In this document: piece after piece, positions 11,753 through 26,859 of the stretch
How positions within the stretch are numbered: position 1 is the first letter of the stretch
How the letters are laid out: every line of letters begins with the position of its first letter
NCBI GenBank assembly: GCA_023053545.1
Contig: JAKZAN010000007.1
Coordinates: 1,612,001 to 1,676,000, forward strand
DNA from: Lepidurus packardi
Lineage: Eukaryota > Arthropoda > Branchiopoda > Notostraca > Triopsidae
Direction: 5' to 3'
Length of the DNA stretch: 64,000 nt
Notes under the pieces: generated by a model
Told to the model about the DNA's origin: nothing
The model's database searches: none
Seen by the model: only the letters and a program-made list of their open reading frames with translations
Translations under genes and position numbers: made by a program

Positions 11753-14700
11753 TATGATGGATGCTGCGAAAAATAATATTGCGTAAGTGATGGATGATTT
11801 ATTCTAGTTGATTATTCTAGTTTTTAAACGTAGACACAAATATGCCAAGCCTTTGTTAGGATATTAATTAAAGGTAATACATAAATATAAATTGGGAAGT
11901 AAGCAAAACTTCCGTTAGCCATCAAAGGAACGCTTTTCGAATCTTATTTATACACGGAATGTTTTTCTCGTAGCCAGAAATTTATAGAGCCCGCGTAAGA
12001 AAGGAACTTTGGAATGGATTTTCCCTGTCCTGTATCTTCGCAATATCCAAGGTGTCCGGACTCCTTATAACCTATATTATTACGGTTAACGTTGTAGGGA
12101 ATTTATGGCCCATCTTTCACGCAAACAAGACGCAGTGTTTCTAGCAATATTGCATGCAGGAAGACAACTCAAAAACGAGACAAAACTGAGAAACCTTACA
12201 GCCTTGAATTTTTCAACCACTTTTTTTGCCAAGACAACTATACGATAAAACCTGACGCAACTCGGCAACACTATTACCTTTACAGTGCTACTAACTACTA
12301 ATCAAGCGCCATAGCTAACAGCCCTTGAAATCCGATAAGGTTTATTCATACAACTTCAAAGCAATGCAAGAAGCCAAGAAGGAAAATTTATCATTTTGCG
12401 TTGATCTTATTTGCTGCGTCGATCCTTTCAAAGTTTACAACATTCCTCATCGGGTTATGGAACACTCACCCATGGACAAAGGCAGCACCTCTCAATAAGT
12501 ATGATGTTACACGCAACCATTCCGCTTTTCTTTTTCTATTTTTTTTTTTTGGAAAAAAAAAACATTAGGTACCCAATACACATAAGTTATTGTAAAAGAG
12601 AACGATCCAGACAACCGCCCAGGTTCGCGCAACCTTTTTTTTGTTGTTGAAAAACATGCACGGATTAACACGAGACGCAAAGCAGAACACGCTTTATCCA
12701 AGTTTGCGGATTTATCTTTATCCAAGACTTGCGGAGCAACACTGCAGATTTCTCTTGAAAATGTTATAATCTTATAATTATAAGAAAATACTTGCGTCAG
12801 GGCAAAACTGAACACAAAAGCTAAACTATTAAACTAAACACAAAAGTTCCACGTCTCCCAATTTAAAAGAACCCTGTAACTTAAATTATTTACTCCGCTC
12901 CTCAGTTTGCGTTATTTTCCACGAATTCTTTAATATGAATGGTACTTTCGGCAAGAAGACCAAGTTTACCACCCATGTGCCCCAAACCCCAGCAATAGCA
13001 GACCATCTTCAAGCTATAAGCTCAAACACACCTGCCGCGTCACTCCATGTTTGGTGAGGTCACTTGCCTGGCGAGTGGTGACCTCAGATCACCAATTTAT
13101 GCAATTTGGGTCTCTTCACCTCTCCCTAGCTTTCTACCTTAAGCTATTAGCGTTCATCGACTTCAGTCCTAAACGTAAAAACATGTCTTCCTTGGGCCAA
13201 GCCAGCTCTACAAGATAGCTCTCCGGATGCTTCTTCGTTTTTGGAGGACCCAAGCATAGTTGTGAAACGTTTTCTGCATCACAGATACATCTCAAGCTCG
13301 GTTTGTCCTTGTACAGACGTCCTTCACATTGAGTGTCGAAACACTTTAGAATGCAAAAGTGGAAAAGCAGGCCTCTTGTAAAGCGAACTTGCTCAAAATT
13401 ACATGGGATAACTTAAATGGAGTCGATTCGGAAGAGTTCGTCAAGGTTACTGCATATTGCGCACCACCGTTGATGTGAGACTGGAAACTGGAAGATGACA
13501 ACAAGGGGAGAACCAGTTTAACTTGTGACATAGATTTCTCAAAGTGATGCATCCATGCATATACTTTTCCTGCTATATACTTTTCCCTTAATAAATATCG
13601 GATGGCACTAATTACCTTATAGCCATATAAACTCGTATGACAAGACGAAAGCAGTCACTGCCACACAGCGGCGTAGATTTTTCAGGTAAAATTTCCAGTT
13701 GGGGCGGATTAGTATCAGTATATCTAGCTATGGGCTTAAGCTCCCTCAAAAAAAAAAAATACAAAAAAGCTTTTTTAACTTTGGGAGAGGGGTTGAAGGA
13801 CAGGGAGCCAAAGGCATCCAACATGTCTAGACTTCCAGCTAAATCCATTTTCAAAGCCTAAATAAGCTCGACTAGAAACAGTTAGGAAATGTGCAAGGAA
13901 TGCGTAATCGGTTATGGAGGCTGAGACTCTACTTGAAAGGTCTTCCTTTTGACGGTCTTTTGATAATTTCAAGTCTTTTGACTTTTGATAATTTCTCAGT
14001 TATAAACCAGGGTTTGGGGGATAAATTGGTGTCCTTTTAAGCGTTAGAGATGCTCACGTGTGCTACATCAGCTAAAGTCCCAGGGGTGAATGGGGCAATG
14101 AACTTCTTCTCTCTGTCCGTTTTCCTTCCTTTTCTCCCTCTAAAGAAAGACAAAAAAGAAACAGAAAAATCACATTTACATATTACAAGATAAAAAAAAT
14201 TCGATGCATTCCTGGCTCATCCAGTATGTGAGAAGGATCTCTTCCCATAGCAAACCTAGAGGCAGCCCGAGGTCCATAACTTGTTCTTATCCCATCCCAA
14301 CCCATGGTAAATTTTCTTCTGCCCAGCAAAACGCGTCATCTGAAACAACCCAACCTATAGTTTCTCAATCTTACCATCAATCCAAGCATGGTCTCGAAAA
14401 ACGCAATACGCGTTGTCACGGTGTACCACCGCGGGTGGGTCGGTTTCTCGCTCTCTGCTTGTTTTCCGCCAAGTTGGCGCAATACGTAACATTTTACAAC
14501 CCCTTATAAGCCGATGTTACGAATGTTTAAATCCTGTCACCAACTTTTTGTGCCAGACAAGAAAATGCAAAGACTTGAGAACCCACCTTCTCAACAGTCC
14601 TTGTCTTTCAAGCATGGCGTGAATGTAGAATAGTAGTGCAATTTGGACTCGTCAACAGGAAAGAGACCTTGCGAAACTTTATAGCCGGATGGCAACAGAT

Positions 14701-17689
14701 TTTCTTGCACATTCTTGTGCTGGGGATCTGGTTGCTTTGCGCCGTTGCAGTTGGCAGCGGAAGGTTAAGAAAGAACACACAACGTATCCAAAGAACAATA
14801 TTACAAATAAGAAGAAGAAAAATGTCAGAATTTCACAGATTTACCATATCCCTTACAGGTTAGCATGAAGGACCTATACGCGCTACCTGCATATCTACAA
14901 AAATAGGCAGAAAAATTCGATAACAATGGCCATGCCTACAATCCCAATAGTTCATTGTTTTCCATTTGGAGAGTGTGTGTAGCTAAACCGCTTTAGAAAC
15001 AAGTCTCTTTGCTAGTTTTCGCCTCCATATCATGGCGTGTACGGGGTTGTAATGCTGATCTTGATGGCAGCAAGTTTTAGCTAGATAAATGCACAGTTCT
15101 CCCCAAAAAACGGTTTATTAAAAATGTATCTATAAATTCCGATCATGTATATGCAAGGAAAGAACTTTTTACACATGTTATATGCAAATATGTTACACAG
15201 CAGGACACCCTCCGAGTCATTTTCTCCTTCAGCTTATGCAGCATTCCCTCGAAGAATGACCCCGCCTCTTTCCCGAAAATTTACTCAGCACTTCTTTCGC
15301 CCCATTCGTTATGTAGTACAAACTTCATTGAAGCCCGTGTGCCGTGTATAAGACCTTCGCCACAACTGATAACCTATTGTTCAATCAGGCAATCGAAAAA
15401 GAATGAAATGACATTGTTGGGATGATTGCTAGCTCAGCAGGGTTTGCCAGCGAAGCGTCATTTGCATCGGTTCTAGAAGGATCCGACCCGACCCTAAAGA
15501 CACCTCTGCACTTCACATTCTCTTGGATTGTTTTCTTTTTTTTTCTCCTTCCTTCTAAGCTGCATGACGTCAAACGTGAAACATTTCCTGTGAATCATTC
15601 GACGACTAATTTGCCCCTTGAAAACCGTGCAAATTGGCTTCTCCTTTGGTCGTTTTGTTGCAAAGGTTCGTTTTTTGAGGGTGTTCAACATAAAACTTTC
15701 AGGATACTTTGAGGGAAAAGTTGTGCAGAAAACGACGACCCCTTGGAGTTACGTCCATTACCGCAAAGCCCTGCAGCTTCTGGTTAACCAGCCTCTATCT
15801 CATTGAGCAGATCACTTTGGTTCTCCGCTTGCCATTCACCGTTGCAATTAACGGTTAGCATACCGTCAATTTGAGCGGGATCTACTGCCATTCAATAGAC
15901 CAAGAGGAAAGACATTGACCGACCCCCACTCAAATAAGATAGATAGAGGCGACTTGCCAGTCGTGACAATCCCAATGAGACCAATCAAACTTTTACATGT
16001 GCGGCAGAGCGAATTTGCAGCCTGGGCCATATAATGCCTGTATACGCTAATGCTAGAAGACAAACAACTCCTTGTGTAACATTTCAAGTCAGGAATAGGG
16101 TAGTTTACCATCTCCCATAAGGGGAAGTGGAACCAGAAAAGCAGGTGGTGCATCAGGATAGCAAGGAGTTGACAGTGATGGACGGTCTTGATTGCCGGGG
16201 CTGCTGGTCATACCATTGGCAAACAGGTATTTTTTTTCCTTAAAAAAATAAATAAAAAATTTAAAAGAGCACAACCATGAAGATCCCGGTCACTCAGTTA
16301 GATGTATGGTTTTGACAACACCTCTTGACTTAGTTTCTTATTTTTTCTTTGTGTAAATTCTATTCAGTAAAGGAAATGTATATATAAGACTTCCGCGCAC
16401 ATCACGAAAGGCAACGGACCTAAGAGCGAAAAGTAAAAGAGGCATCACCTTCACCAACACTTGATACGCTTGTCGACCGCTAACTTCCGCTGTACCTTGA
16501 TATCTTTATAACCGTTTGCGGATATCCCAATTAGGGATAACCGACTAGCGCAATGCCATTTGAGCTTCGGTAGGCGTACCGAAAAGTTAGCCGCCCTCAA
16601 CTGTGGACTTGTCGGTTAACGAACAGCGGGACGGCCTATACTTACGTCACTCCTTAAAAAAGCCAAAAAAACGCAGGGAATAGTGTCGGATCGTGACAGT
16701 GGGGCCTATATGTGCCGTTTTATTTCTTCATTACGAGAAATAAACCTGCTATAAGCCTGACCCAATCCATCATTTCAAGGATCTTTCCCATACCAACGAC
16801 TCGCAAGTACACGACATTCCTAATCGCCCGGACATCGCCTCTGTGGTCAAAAAATAACAAAGTCCCCGCTCCGTTTGCTTTTGTGTTCTATTTTCAAACA
16901 TTCGTGTAGAAACGCATGCGTGGCTCCTGTTAAGGTTTTCGTACGGGAGTGCAAAGCTAAAGCTAACGGCTGCCTATAGCATCCATATCAAAGCTTGCAC
17001 ACATGGAACGTTGCATAGCAACCAGAGAGCCATTCCAATTCCAGCTACCAACCATTTGCAAGCGAGTTGATCAAAGCATAACACCGCCAACGCAAAGCGG
17101 AAAGCATCTGGACAACCCACATGAAATTCGTATAGCAAGTATGACAATCAATTTACAGGGCTGTGGTACAGTACGACTACGTCGAACTATTGCAAACCTT
17201 CCTTTCCACTTAATGAAATAATCGTTATTTGGACTTGTGCTGACGTCATTCGCGTCTGGCTAGAGACATTTTTTGCCGGATACTTCCTAAAAGGATAGTG
17301 TTTATACCTTATCGACAGGCTCCTCCCCAGCAACATCCGTTCTTTCTCATCCGCACTAATAACTATTTAGGGCCAAGCAAAAAATGACTTACCAAAGTGT
17401 CTCAACCCCCGAAAAAGAAAAGACACAATTCCCTGTAATCATCCGCTAATTGTGCTATAGCTCAGATAACGGCTCGTTTGTCCTCTTTAAAAGTAATTTG
17501 GCTCTCTAACAAAACGAACTATGATAGTGGCTAAATTTGATTTTGAATAAGATGAATCATTGGAGCCTACGAAAAACGGAAAAGGCTCAAGGCAACGTTT
17601 CATATCTTTTGTCTGGAAGCTTACACTTACACACATATTTTAAATGCAGCAAAAAGCGTTACGTGGTTCAGTTCGGTGTTTTTTTTGGC

Positions 17690-17900
17690 AGCTCGCCTGG
17701 CCTATGCCGTGCCGCGCTAACGCGTAGTTTCCATAAAGACGGCAGAGAAGACGGAAGAAGTTCGTGCGTGTGCCAAGCAGTGCCTGAGCGCGTAGCTCCC
17801 CAGTCCTGCAAGCTAACGCGTGGCTCTTAGCCGGAGCCCAAGCGCAAATCGCCCTATGCGTTAGTTGCTTGCCAGACCTTACCTGAGCAACGCGTGCGAA
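17690..17900. other. Local GC-rich patch with three ACGCGT sites
   Basis: ACGCGT occurs at 17720, 17816 and 17890, with further GCGCGT-like words between, inside an otherwise AT-rich desert. Two of the sites share the longer context gctaacgcgt. It could be a CpG-rich regulatory patch or an eroded GC-rich insertion. No coding frame was recognised. Confidence 0.35.
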
Positions 17901-20900
17901 GAGAATCGCAGAACCACTCTAAGCAGCCATTAATAAATCGAAGAAAATGCTTTGTCCGTCGTCAACATTCTTGGAGCCCCGACGCTTCCCCGTGTGTCGC
18001 TCAAGAGATTTTTTAATTGGCACTGATTTTAACCAACCCAATCGCAATTCTACTTTTTAACTGTAAGTGAATCCAGAGTGTCGACTAAGCCCCCGTTAAC
18101 AGTGAAGCTAAAATGAGCAGTGCCTTCATTCTCAAACAGCTTGAACTTATTTCGACTGCCATGTGGCTACAATTGCGGATGCGGCGTGAAGAAGTTGTCT
18201 AAAAAGGTAAGAGTTGTTAAACAACGTTCCATTAAGCCATTGTCTATGGACGACTCTATGAAGCAACGTGAAGGAAAAGCCCCTGCTCGCTTCTTTTTCC
18301 AAACCCTAAGCGTAAAAGACGCTAGTTGGCCAGCAAAGTCCGCAGCTTTTTCATATTTTTTCCTCGCCATAAAGCAGCGGTAGGTCTTCTCATTACGTTA
18401 TATTAGCTTTCTGTACATATCGTGGAGGCTCCAGTCGAAAATCCAATTCTTTTTTGCCCATGTTTCCTCGACTCTGGCCTCTCATCAACTCCATTTTGAG
18501 AGGAACTCGTATATACGAAGCTACCTGGAGTTTTAGTAGCCGTGCTCAATTGACAGAAGCAAGACGTGAAGCTCAGTTCTCTAATTGGTGGTCAGAAAGA
18601 GAAACAGGTGGCTTTTATACTTCCCTGCGCTATATGGGTTGCCTATTTCACTTTGCTCACGGTGGAGAAGCTTCCAAGAAATACCCCCAACACGTCTTCT
18701 CGCCCTTACCTACAACCGAACCCTTTCGTACTAATGAACAATACCTTAGATATATGGTAAGGTGAAAAAAAAAGCATTTTCTCCCTTTCAACTATCTGAA
18801 GGCCTTATTGTAACAACAGGTTGAATGGGAGATGATGGTCTTCAAGCTAAAAAGACCCGAACCAAATATGTTAAGAAAACTCAACTCGTCTTTTTTTTAG
18901 TGTAGTGTGTGCCATGTCCTTCAAAAGGAAGCAAGTTTTTTTTGTAGGCCCTTTCTTATAGGGTGTTACCATCACAGTCAGGCTTTAGATCACAATGACA
19001 CGTCTTATCCGACTCTGTTTTTTCTTAGAATGAAAAGACCAAGAAGTCAAAAAATTGCGGCGTTCTCGTCAATTAGGCTAAAGTTAGACCGCCTTTGGGT
19101 AACTAAAAGCGACACAGACTTTGAATCTTATAATGCACCGGAATGAAGGTAATAAGAGCGGTTTTGAAGGACTTTCAAACAGAAGTGAAGCTCGTGAGCC
19201 AAAAAAGAAGCAGACGTTGTTATTTGCGCTTCTCGGAAAAGGAAGATTACCGTATGCCAATTGCATAAGATTTTCAGACGCGATTGTCTTTTCGGGAAAT
19301 TTCCCATGCTACTTCTTTAACAACGCCAATTTTCAGCAGTTGGACTGAAAAGCAGTTTTTTTTTCTTTCAACACGGAACGCAACTTTTATCCCAGAATTA
19401 GTTCTAGCAACAGTAGCAAAAGGAGACAAGCTGTCTTACTAATGTTGAAACTTGGTTTAAAAAAAAAAAAAGAAAAAAAAATTCTAATCGTTAGGAAACC
19501 AAATTATAAGATCTTTTGACTTTGTCTCAAAAGTAAAGCATTAACGTTACATTATCAGGCAGGCCTGATTTCACTTTATTTTAGAAGCGTGACATATAGG
19601 CGCCATTCTGGGGGTGACTGGAAAACCTAAAAGCCTTATAAGGTAAAATCTCACATGCATAAGGAAGCCCTTATAATTTGGTTACGGGAATACGAGAAAA
19701 ATAAATAAAACGGGAAAGAAAACGGCCTGGAGGTTACAGCAAGTTGCTGTTGCTGAAGCACACTATACCGACCCTTTGTTTCACAAGAACGTCGAACTCG
19801 TGTAAGGCCTCCAGGTTACAAGCGGTCGCGATGACCATCCATTCTAATTTGTTTCTTTCCCTTTTTTCCCCCACGAAAATAGATGAAAATTGCGGCGGAA
19901 TAAATAGGCTTTACCTTAATCCTATGGCACGAAACTGTAATCAAATTTGACTTGGTAAACGGAAAAGAGAAAAAACACTAACGGCGAGGTTCTTTCAAAT
20001 GGACTATTAAAGAAGCATTTACTGATCAGTCTGAAACTTATTCCGCTCGTATACGATTCGCGAGCTGGGTACACTTTTGTTCTTATTAAACAGCGTGAGC
20101 TAGGCTCGTTGCCGTACAAAGTTATAGGGGTATTAGTTTTGGAATGTGTGGGGTTCCGTCATTGCATATGAACAAACTTGGTACACTGCTCATTGCTAAA
20201 CGAACAGTGCTTGGTACACTGCTTACTAATTTTACATTGAACTATTGTGGCGCCTTTTACAGCAATCAAATACTATAAAATTACCATTACAAATGTGTAA
20301 CATTAAAATGTACTTGTAACTGTCAAATGGCAGTTAAGAATTTTTAATATTACCATAGAAGCAGAGAACTGAAGAGCAATTTGCTTAACAAGATTTCTTA
20401 AACTACAGAAAAAAATTGGAAAGTTCCTACTACTAAATAAGGTGGTATGGTACATTTAGGCCAATACTATACTGCAAACTTACAAGTAGTCTTTACAGGT
20501 GATACAGTGATCGGTGTTGGTACTATGTCTTAAGTTGGTCATGTCAGTGTGTTACACATAACCTTCAAAAGCTGTTCCAACTTTCTGACATGAAAAGCTT
20601 CCTCCCAAGAACCAGAGGGAAGACAAACGGTTCTGGGAAACGACCCTCTGGAATGGAAAGATAAGACGTATAACGAAGAATCTCTGGTTTCTGAGGCCTA
20701 CTGTCTTTCGCGTAGCGGATGATGACACAACCGAACATATGCTAAAAGAAGGGACCTTCAAGCTAAATGAAATCTACAACGAGCAAAAGGCAAGAAGCAA
20801 CACGGAAGAGCTCCCTCAGTCATAGCTATAAACCGGACACGTAGGGATGATTACCCGTCCAAATTCCAACAACCGACGGCTCTGTTGCTGTACCTGACAA

Positions 20901-23900
20901 CTTTAGATTAAGTCTACTTTCACAATCCGGACTCCCTGACTGTTTTACCATGGTCCAAAATGAAACCGCTGAAACAAGCTGGTAAAATACTGGGTCTGTG
21001 TCTATAGTATTTAGCCTTTTGATGCTAGATTATGGCATATCTACATTGAAACAGAAAAAGAACAGTACACAGAAGAGCCGTGCGTTGATGGCTACAGAGC
21101 AGTATTCTAACAAGATTCCGTTGGTATTATAGAGGACAGAAATGCACAATTCTTGGTTATTTGATTCTATCGTTTATCTTACACAATTTCAAACTAAACT
21201 GACTAACGACGTTACTTTCAAGCCCCACACTTTTAGAAGCTACTTTTCATGCATGAGTCAGATAGATGCTAAATCGCTGGTATGGAAAAGCGGGTTAAGA
21301 ATCTCACACTTTGAAATTGCATACGCATACGACTTAAGGCCGAAGTTTATTCAAGCTAGGGAGTTGCAACAAAGTAACCCTTTCTTGTCAGCATGTAAGA
21401 CGGAAAATGAAGGCGGCATTAAAGTAGCCGGGAGGACAGGGTGAGGCCTTTATAATAAAAGCTCCTTGTGAATTGTAAAAAGAAGCTAATGTTACAAAGC
21501 TTGGTAGCGCTAGTAACAGCGCAAAGGAGTAGGAGAAAGAAGAATTTTGCTTGTAAAAAAATGAATACTATAACACTGAAGGGTTAACAGAGAAGCGAAG
21601 CTCCTTTGCATTTCTCCCGTCTTCATTTTACTAACGCAAAAGAAAAAAAATCCTCTCAGGTGGTGTGTTTTTCAATGATGCAAGCTGCGGCAGACGGTGA
21701 TGAGCGAAGCAGCCAGCCGCAAGTCGCGGTTTTTGCTGGTGTCCAAGGGGTTGTGTCCAAACGCCAGCCGGGAAGCGGGGTTGAACCCTTCCCCCGAAAA
21801 AGGGTTATTATATAAGAAGTTTTCTTTTTAAACTTTTATATGCAAAACAATAGGGAGTCAGCCTTGTGTATAATTTTAGAGCTATATACATGAAGCCTTA
21901 TCGGGAAAACGCTTGGTTGCGGGTAGCAGCGTAGTGCTACAAAAAATAACATAAAAAAAGAAATAGGTACCAAACACAGAGGAAACGGGTTATTGATTGA
22001 TCATTGCAGTGATGCGCAGCGCAGGGTTAGTTAGGGAGTATGCAATTCCCCCCTGTCCTGATTAGTACGTAGGTATATTAGAATTTGTGTAGGAAAACTT
22101 TTCAAAACCGCTGTATGTGCAAACTGAATGGGCAACCAAAGTTTTGGCCAGACTAATCTTAATTGCTACGCCACATTTTTCAAGGGTTGGCTATCACTTC
22201 ACAGCAGAAATGTATTTTTTTTTTCCTTCACTAGCTCGGTTTTGCGTCCGGAAACGGCATCTAACCACAGTCGCCGATAAAGCACTTTTGCTTCCTTGAA
22301 TATTGAAGAGTTCGTTTGAAAGTTCCAAGAAACACCTCCAGTTGCATATGCTATATACGAGTGCCGGGCCTTCATAGAGTGAGAAAATTTAACGAGCAAT
22401 AATAAAAAGTCGGCATGCGTTGACTATATACGGCAAGCACGAGGAAAAAATAGAGACGTGGGGATAAGAAAACGTTGATGGAGGGCGAAAGGAGCCGAAT
22501 AGGTTGAGAGGCAATCTGCATTTTTGATGAACGCTTGACTGAACTGATGAAAAAAGAAAGGCTAAGGAACGAGAGGAGAAGAGAAAGAACAAGGCGAAGT
22601 ATATAGAAGAACCTGAAGGGTAAAAAATGCATAGGCTTTTGCTTTCACGAAGCAAGCTGAGTCGAAGCCGATTTAATAACGTGTTACTCGAATGAGCCGG
22701 AATATAACGGGCCTCGATGAAAGTATTACAATGTCTATATGCCTTTAAGTTCAACGATATCACGAGCTAAAACCATGTATAAGGAGCCAGCTTAGAGACT
22801 CCTTCTTTACTTTGGTATATGTACGCAAACGCTCTTTTTTTTTTGGAGAAAAAGTCAACCCAATTTTAAGAATCTCATAGGCAATCTTTCTTGTTTTATG
22901 CTGTATCAAACTCGTTACTTTTCGATAGATTTTTAAGCCCGGTGAGCACGACAAACATGTTACAATTGTACAACGTTTTTTTCTACCAAATTACAGGGAT
23001 ACTTCAGCCATTGTGCATACCGCTCCTCTTTCACGTATGCCAAAGCCCAATCCAACAACAGCGGATAACAAGTCCCGACTAAAAACATTCCTACTTCGTT
23101 TTCGAAAGTGTCGCCTGAACTTTTTATGTAAATTACATATATTTTATAATGATGGCGGCAACCTGTCAGACTGGAAGACAAGAGCGAAAAGTAAGACAGA
23201 CATTGATTCTTTTTCGTTTTTTTGGCCTGTCTCATTAACATGGGAGTATTTGGAAGCATATTTTGCCGACTTATTTGCACTCCTTTTCGCACGCCCTACG
23301 CACACACTTGGCTGCCCTACCTCTTAATTTTTTGGTAACCTCCCTAGACCGATTTTATTAACGAACTCATGCGTATTGCATACAATATAGGGTTTGTCAG
23401 TTTGATCTTAGACAGCGTTTCTAGGGTTAGTTATACTACATTTATTAGTTTATAGGGCTTGTTAGTCTGTGCTTAATCTATTCTTGGAACACAGGGCATT
23501 GTACTCTTCATTATATCGTACAGGGATTCTAAAATTAAAAGAAAAATGCGGCCACAAAAGACACTGAAACGTTTTTAGCGTTTTTAGTAAAGCAACCGCA
23601 TGTTATAATTTGGCAAAAAATTGGTGATGGAATAGGGCGAAATAGGAACAGGATACGGCGAAGGAATACAAGCTTACTATGTAAAAAACTTGGAAATTTT
23701 TCTCTCCATTTTCCCCCGTTTGCATGAAACCATTTCGACGTAAGGCCATTAAGCCCCTGCAAACTTTTCCATTTAACTTAATAACCCAACCAAAATAATC
23801 TGTAATTTTCATGTCAGCATGTCGGGCCTGATTCTTTTGTGCTTTTTATTCCCTCTTCACAGAATTTTAAGATGCCGCAAGTTTAGCATGCAGGAGGACT

Positions 23901-25493
23901 TTTTTTCCCGAGTTCTGCAGTTCATTTACCCATCTTTTATCAAGTATATTTCGACAACGGCTTTGTTAAAAGAGGAAAATACCGCCAAACACACACACAA
24001 ATAAGAGGCATACTCTCTATTTCGTAGAAGTAGTAAAGTAGGGGTATTCCTCGACAAGAATAGGATTGATACTCTTAAATTTATATTTGAATTAATTCCG
24101 GTTAAATGCATAGTCTATGAGAAACAACGGTACACGCTGTACGAGAATATACAGGAGAGAAGCAGTCCTGGGTTTTGATGGTGGCGGTATACAGCGCCAC
24201 ATTTTAGCTGCTGATTTGAGGGTCCTCGTCTCATCTTCTAGTCTCGGACGGCTCCACACAGGAAAAGCCCGTTTAAGACATGCAAACTAGGTCATTAACA
24301 TAGAATAGGACTGTGACTGCAGAAGCAGACAGGGCATGATCATACGAGTCTTCTGTGTGTTCCTATAAGGAGTTGCAGGGCTGAAGCCGCAGTCTCGATT
24401 AAAATACTGTAGCTCTTTTTAATCATCTACTGTAGATAGTTTTGAATTGACAACAACTCGTCTAAGGTCTTAATTGTGCAAAAACTGGCCGCGTCGTTTT
24501 GTCTTCTTTTAATTTTAAAGTTTGATTCCTGTGTCCATAAAAAAAACTAAAGGAATACTAGCTAGAAAACTTAAAACTAGCTCTTTTTTTTTATTTGCAA
24601 GTTTAAGCGTTAGTTCATGTACATGAGCTTAATGCGAGTTTGGGTGGGAAAGAATCGTTTTTGGACGCAACTAATGAATCGTATTCTTATGTTCCCTAGG
24701 AACGAGATGAAACACCGCTTCGAGTTTAACCAGAAGTGCTCTCACGCAAAATTGCAATATAGAAGACGTCAGTGCGAACACCTTTTGATACTTGGAATGC
24801 CGTTTTCCACATCTGGCGCTTCATACAGAAGCATGCCATCCGTAAGGAATGCCGCTTATTTCTCCGAGACAACAAATAAAAGGAGACGATAAAATGGATG
24901 GAATCCTACGCAGGTGTGGCAGGGAAACGCTCGATGTTTATACGTGGAAATTCCATGACAAGATAACTCCCCGTTGGAAAAAAAAGGAAAGAAAAAAGTG
25001 CACCTCCACATACCATATTTCTGCTCAAGGACTTGTCGTCATTATTCTACAACAGCCCTTCACACTCCATAACATGAAACTCCTATTTCTCTTCAGATCA
25101 ATACCAAAGAAGTGACGCCCTTCCCGTACTTCACCGACACAAATTACAATCAGCCGTGGGTGCTCCTCACACGCTGATAAACCATTGCGCTAACCACTAA
25201 CACTAACCTATTTTATGGAGAATCGTCACAGGGAACCGATCCTGAATCAAGTTTTGCTTCCAAGAACGTAAATTCTGTCCACTTTCTCAACTCGAGAAAA
25301 CCTGGACCACGCTAACCTTAAAGTTATCTACCCGAAAAACACAAAAAAGGAAGAAAATTGGTGCGTATCCACATCGAGCTAGCTAACCACAAAATAGCTT
25401 AGCACCTTGTACCAAAATTGAGTGCGCTATAACCCAAGTCTCTCATAAATCATACCCCATATCTTGGCCTGAAATCTCATTTTTTTGCCTCCA
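17901..25493. other. Gene-poor region, third part
   Basis: No supported gene. The short word cttggtacactgct is repeated at 20177-20190 and 20210-20223. A frame at 21142-21444 (plus) faintly recalls a retrotransposon protease (SWLFDS) but lacks the rest of the motif. A/T homopolymers are common. Confidence 0.55.
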
Positions 25494-25514
25494 CCCCCCC
25501 CCCCCCCCCCCCCC
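25494..25514. repeat. Poly-C run (21 nt)
   Basis: Uninterrupted C run on the plus strand, preceded by ccacc. Confidence 0.9.
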
Positions 25515-26859
25515 GTTGCGGGCCTGTGCCTCGTTATACTACAACTACGCTACCTGCAAGGACAAACTACAGTACCTTATTCACAGCCTCGCGTGTGAAG
25601 TACCTATTCAAGATCAAACTCTCGACTACATAGCCACTATTCCTCGGTAAACGAATATAACACAAAGAACCCTCGCGTTTATATAGGGCAATTTGTCTCT
25701 ATTTTTTTCAAGAAACTTTCGTGCCGCCTATATTACAACATGTCAAGTACTTTACAAGGTCGCTGTCCAAACCACTTATTAATATGGAGGGCCTCAAAAG
25801 ACATCGTGAAAGGACAGACTGTTCTAATTTTGTTTTTCTATTTCTAATTTTCTTAACTGAAACGCCAATTTTTTATGGTTGATTTTAATGTAAAAAAAGA
25901 AGAAAATTATCCGATAGCCGTAATGACTTAAATTAACGAGAAACCGAAAGAATCTGCAGTGGAACAGGACAACCTAGCCTCAATCCTTAGCGATAATTGT
26001 CTGGGACTCATAATCTGCTTAACCATCGAGGCAACGTTTACCTCTATTCAAACGACCTTCATTTCACAAGCATTTTCTGTGATTACAAAACAAGTACGGT
26101 GAAATTTGGTCTGCAAAAGAAATTTTCTATATTTTAAAGCATTGTCTAGATAACATCCTAGTTCTGGTTTTTATGTTCCTTTGTTTCGGTTTTCTTTTTA
26201 TTTTACCCTAACAAGAATAGGTGTATTGCAGTAAGCGCAAGCTTGGTCCTTCCGTAAAGTGAAGGAAGCGGTTAGGAATCGTTGGTCGATACACATGGGC
26301 GGGTATTGATTCGACTACCGCCCCGTACCCACATATGCGCTCTGCTGTATGTGCTGCAATAGCAACGGGCTAGAGCACGGAGTCTCCCCCCCCCCTCATT
26401 GTATATATCGCCCACGATCCTCCCTTATGCTCCTTGTGTCCACTGCATTGCACCGTGATAAATGTCAACTGACTCGAGGTGAGGAGGAGGAGCAATGGGA
26501 TCGGAGGGGCAACGGCACAAAGAGGGTGGAGCTTGTCTATTGACGAATTTCCGCATACCCCAAGTCCCACGTCCCAATCTGGCTAAATCCGTACAGTAAA
26601 ATTACTTTGCAAGCTCGGGAAATGTGCTGCTAATACTACCTGCTTTTCCTTTTTATTTTACCTCCTTGCATGTTTTGAAACTGTGCCTTCGGACCCTTGT
26701 GAGTCAAGAGTTCCAAAATTGACACCTTTGGAATTGGAATTCTATCGCTATGCCTTAGGACGCTGTGTCTAATTGATCTTCGGGTTAAAATGCACTGTGC
26801 TAAAAGCATCGCTCAGAAAGGCGGCAACAAGAGATTCCAAGATGGTTTGTCACCAGCGA

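Larger units (their letters stand above)
8620..17680. other. Gene-poor region, second part
   Basis: Noncoding by inspection. Frames up to ~150 codons occur (for example 9235-9696 plus, which overlaps a GC-richer patch), but they lack family similarity, have overlapping frames on the other strand, and no splice partners. Also present are a GC-rich inverted repeat at 11721-11752 and small direct repeats near 12700 and 13957-13995. Confidence 0.55.

Noticed and set aside
21142..21444. Open frame starting like a copia-type protease (NSWLFDS)
   Set aside because: The catalytic DSGA is not kept, no integrase or reverse transcriptase motifs follow, and the only gag-pol-like scrap lies in the wrong order upstream.
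25130..25200. tRNA A-box-like sequence on the minus strand (gttagcgcaatgg) as a tRNA or SINE head
   Set aside because: No B box or cloverleaf could be drawn downstream and no second copy was seen in the window.
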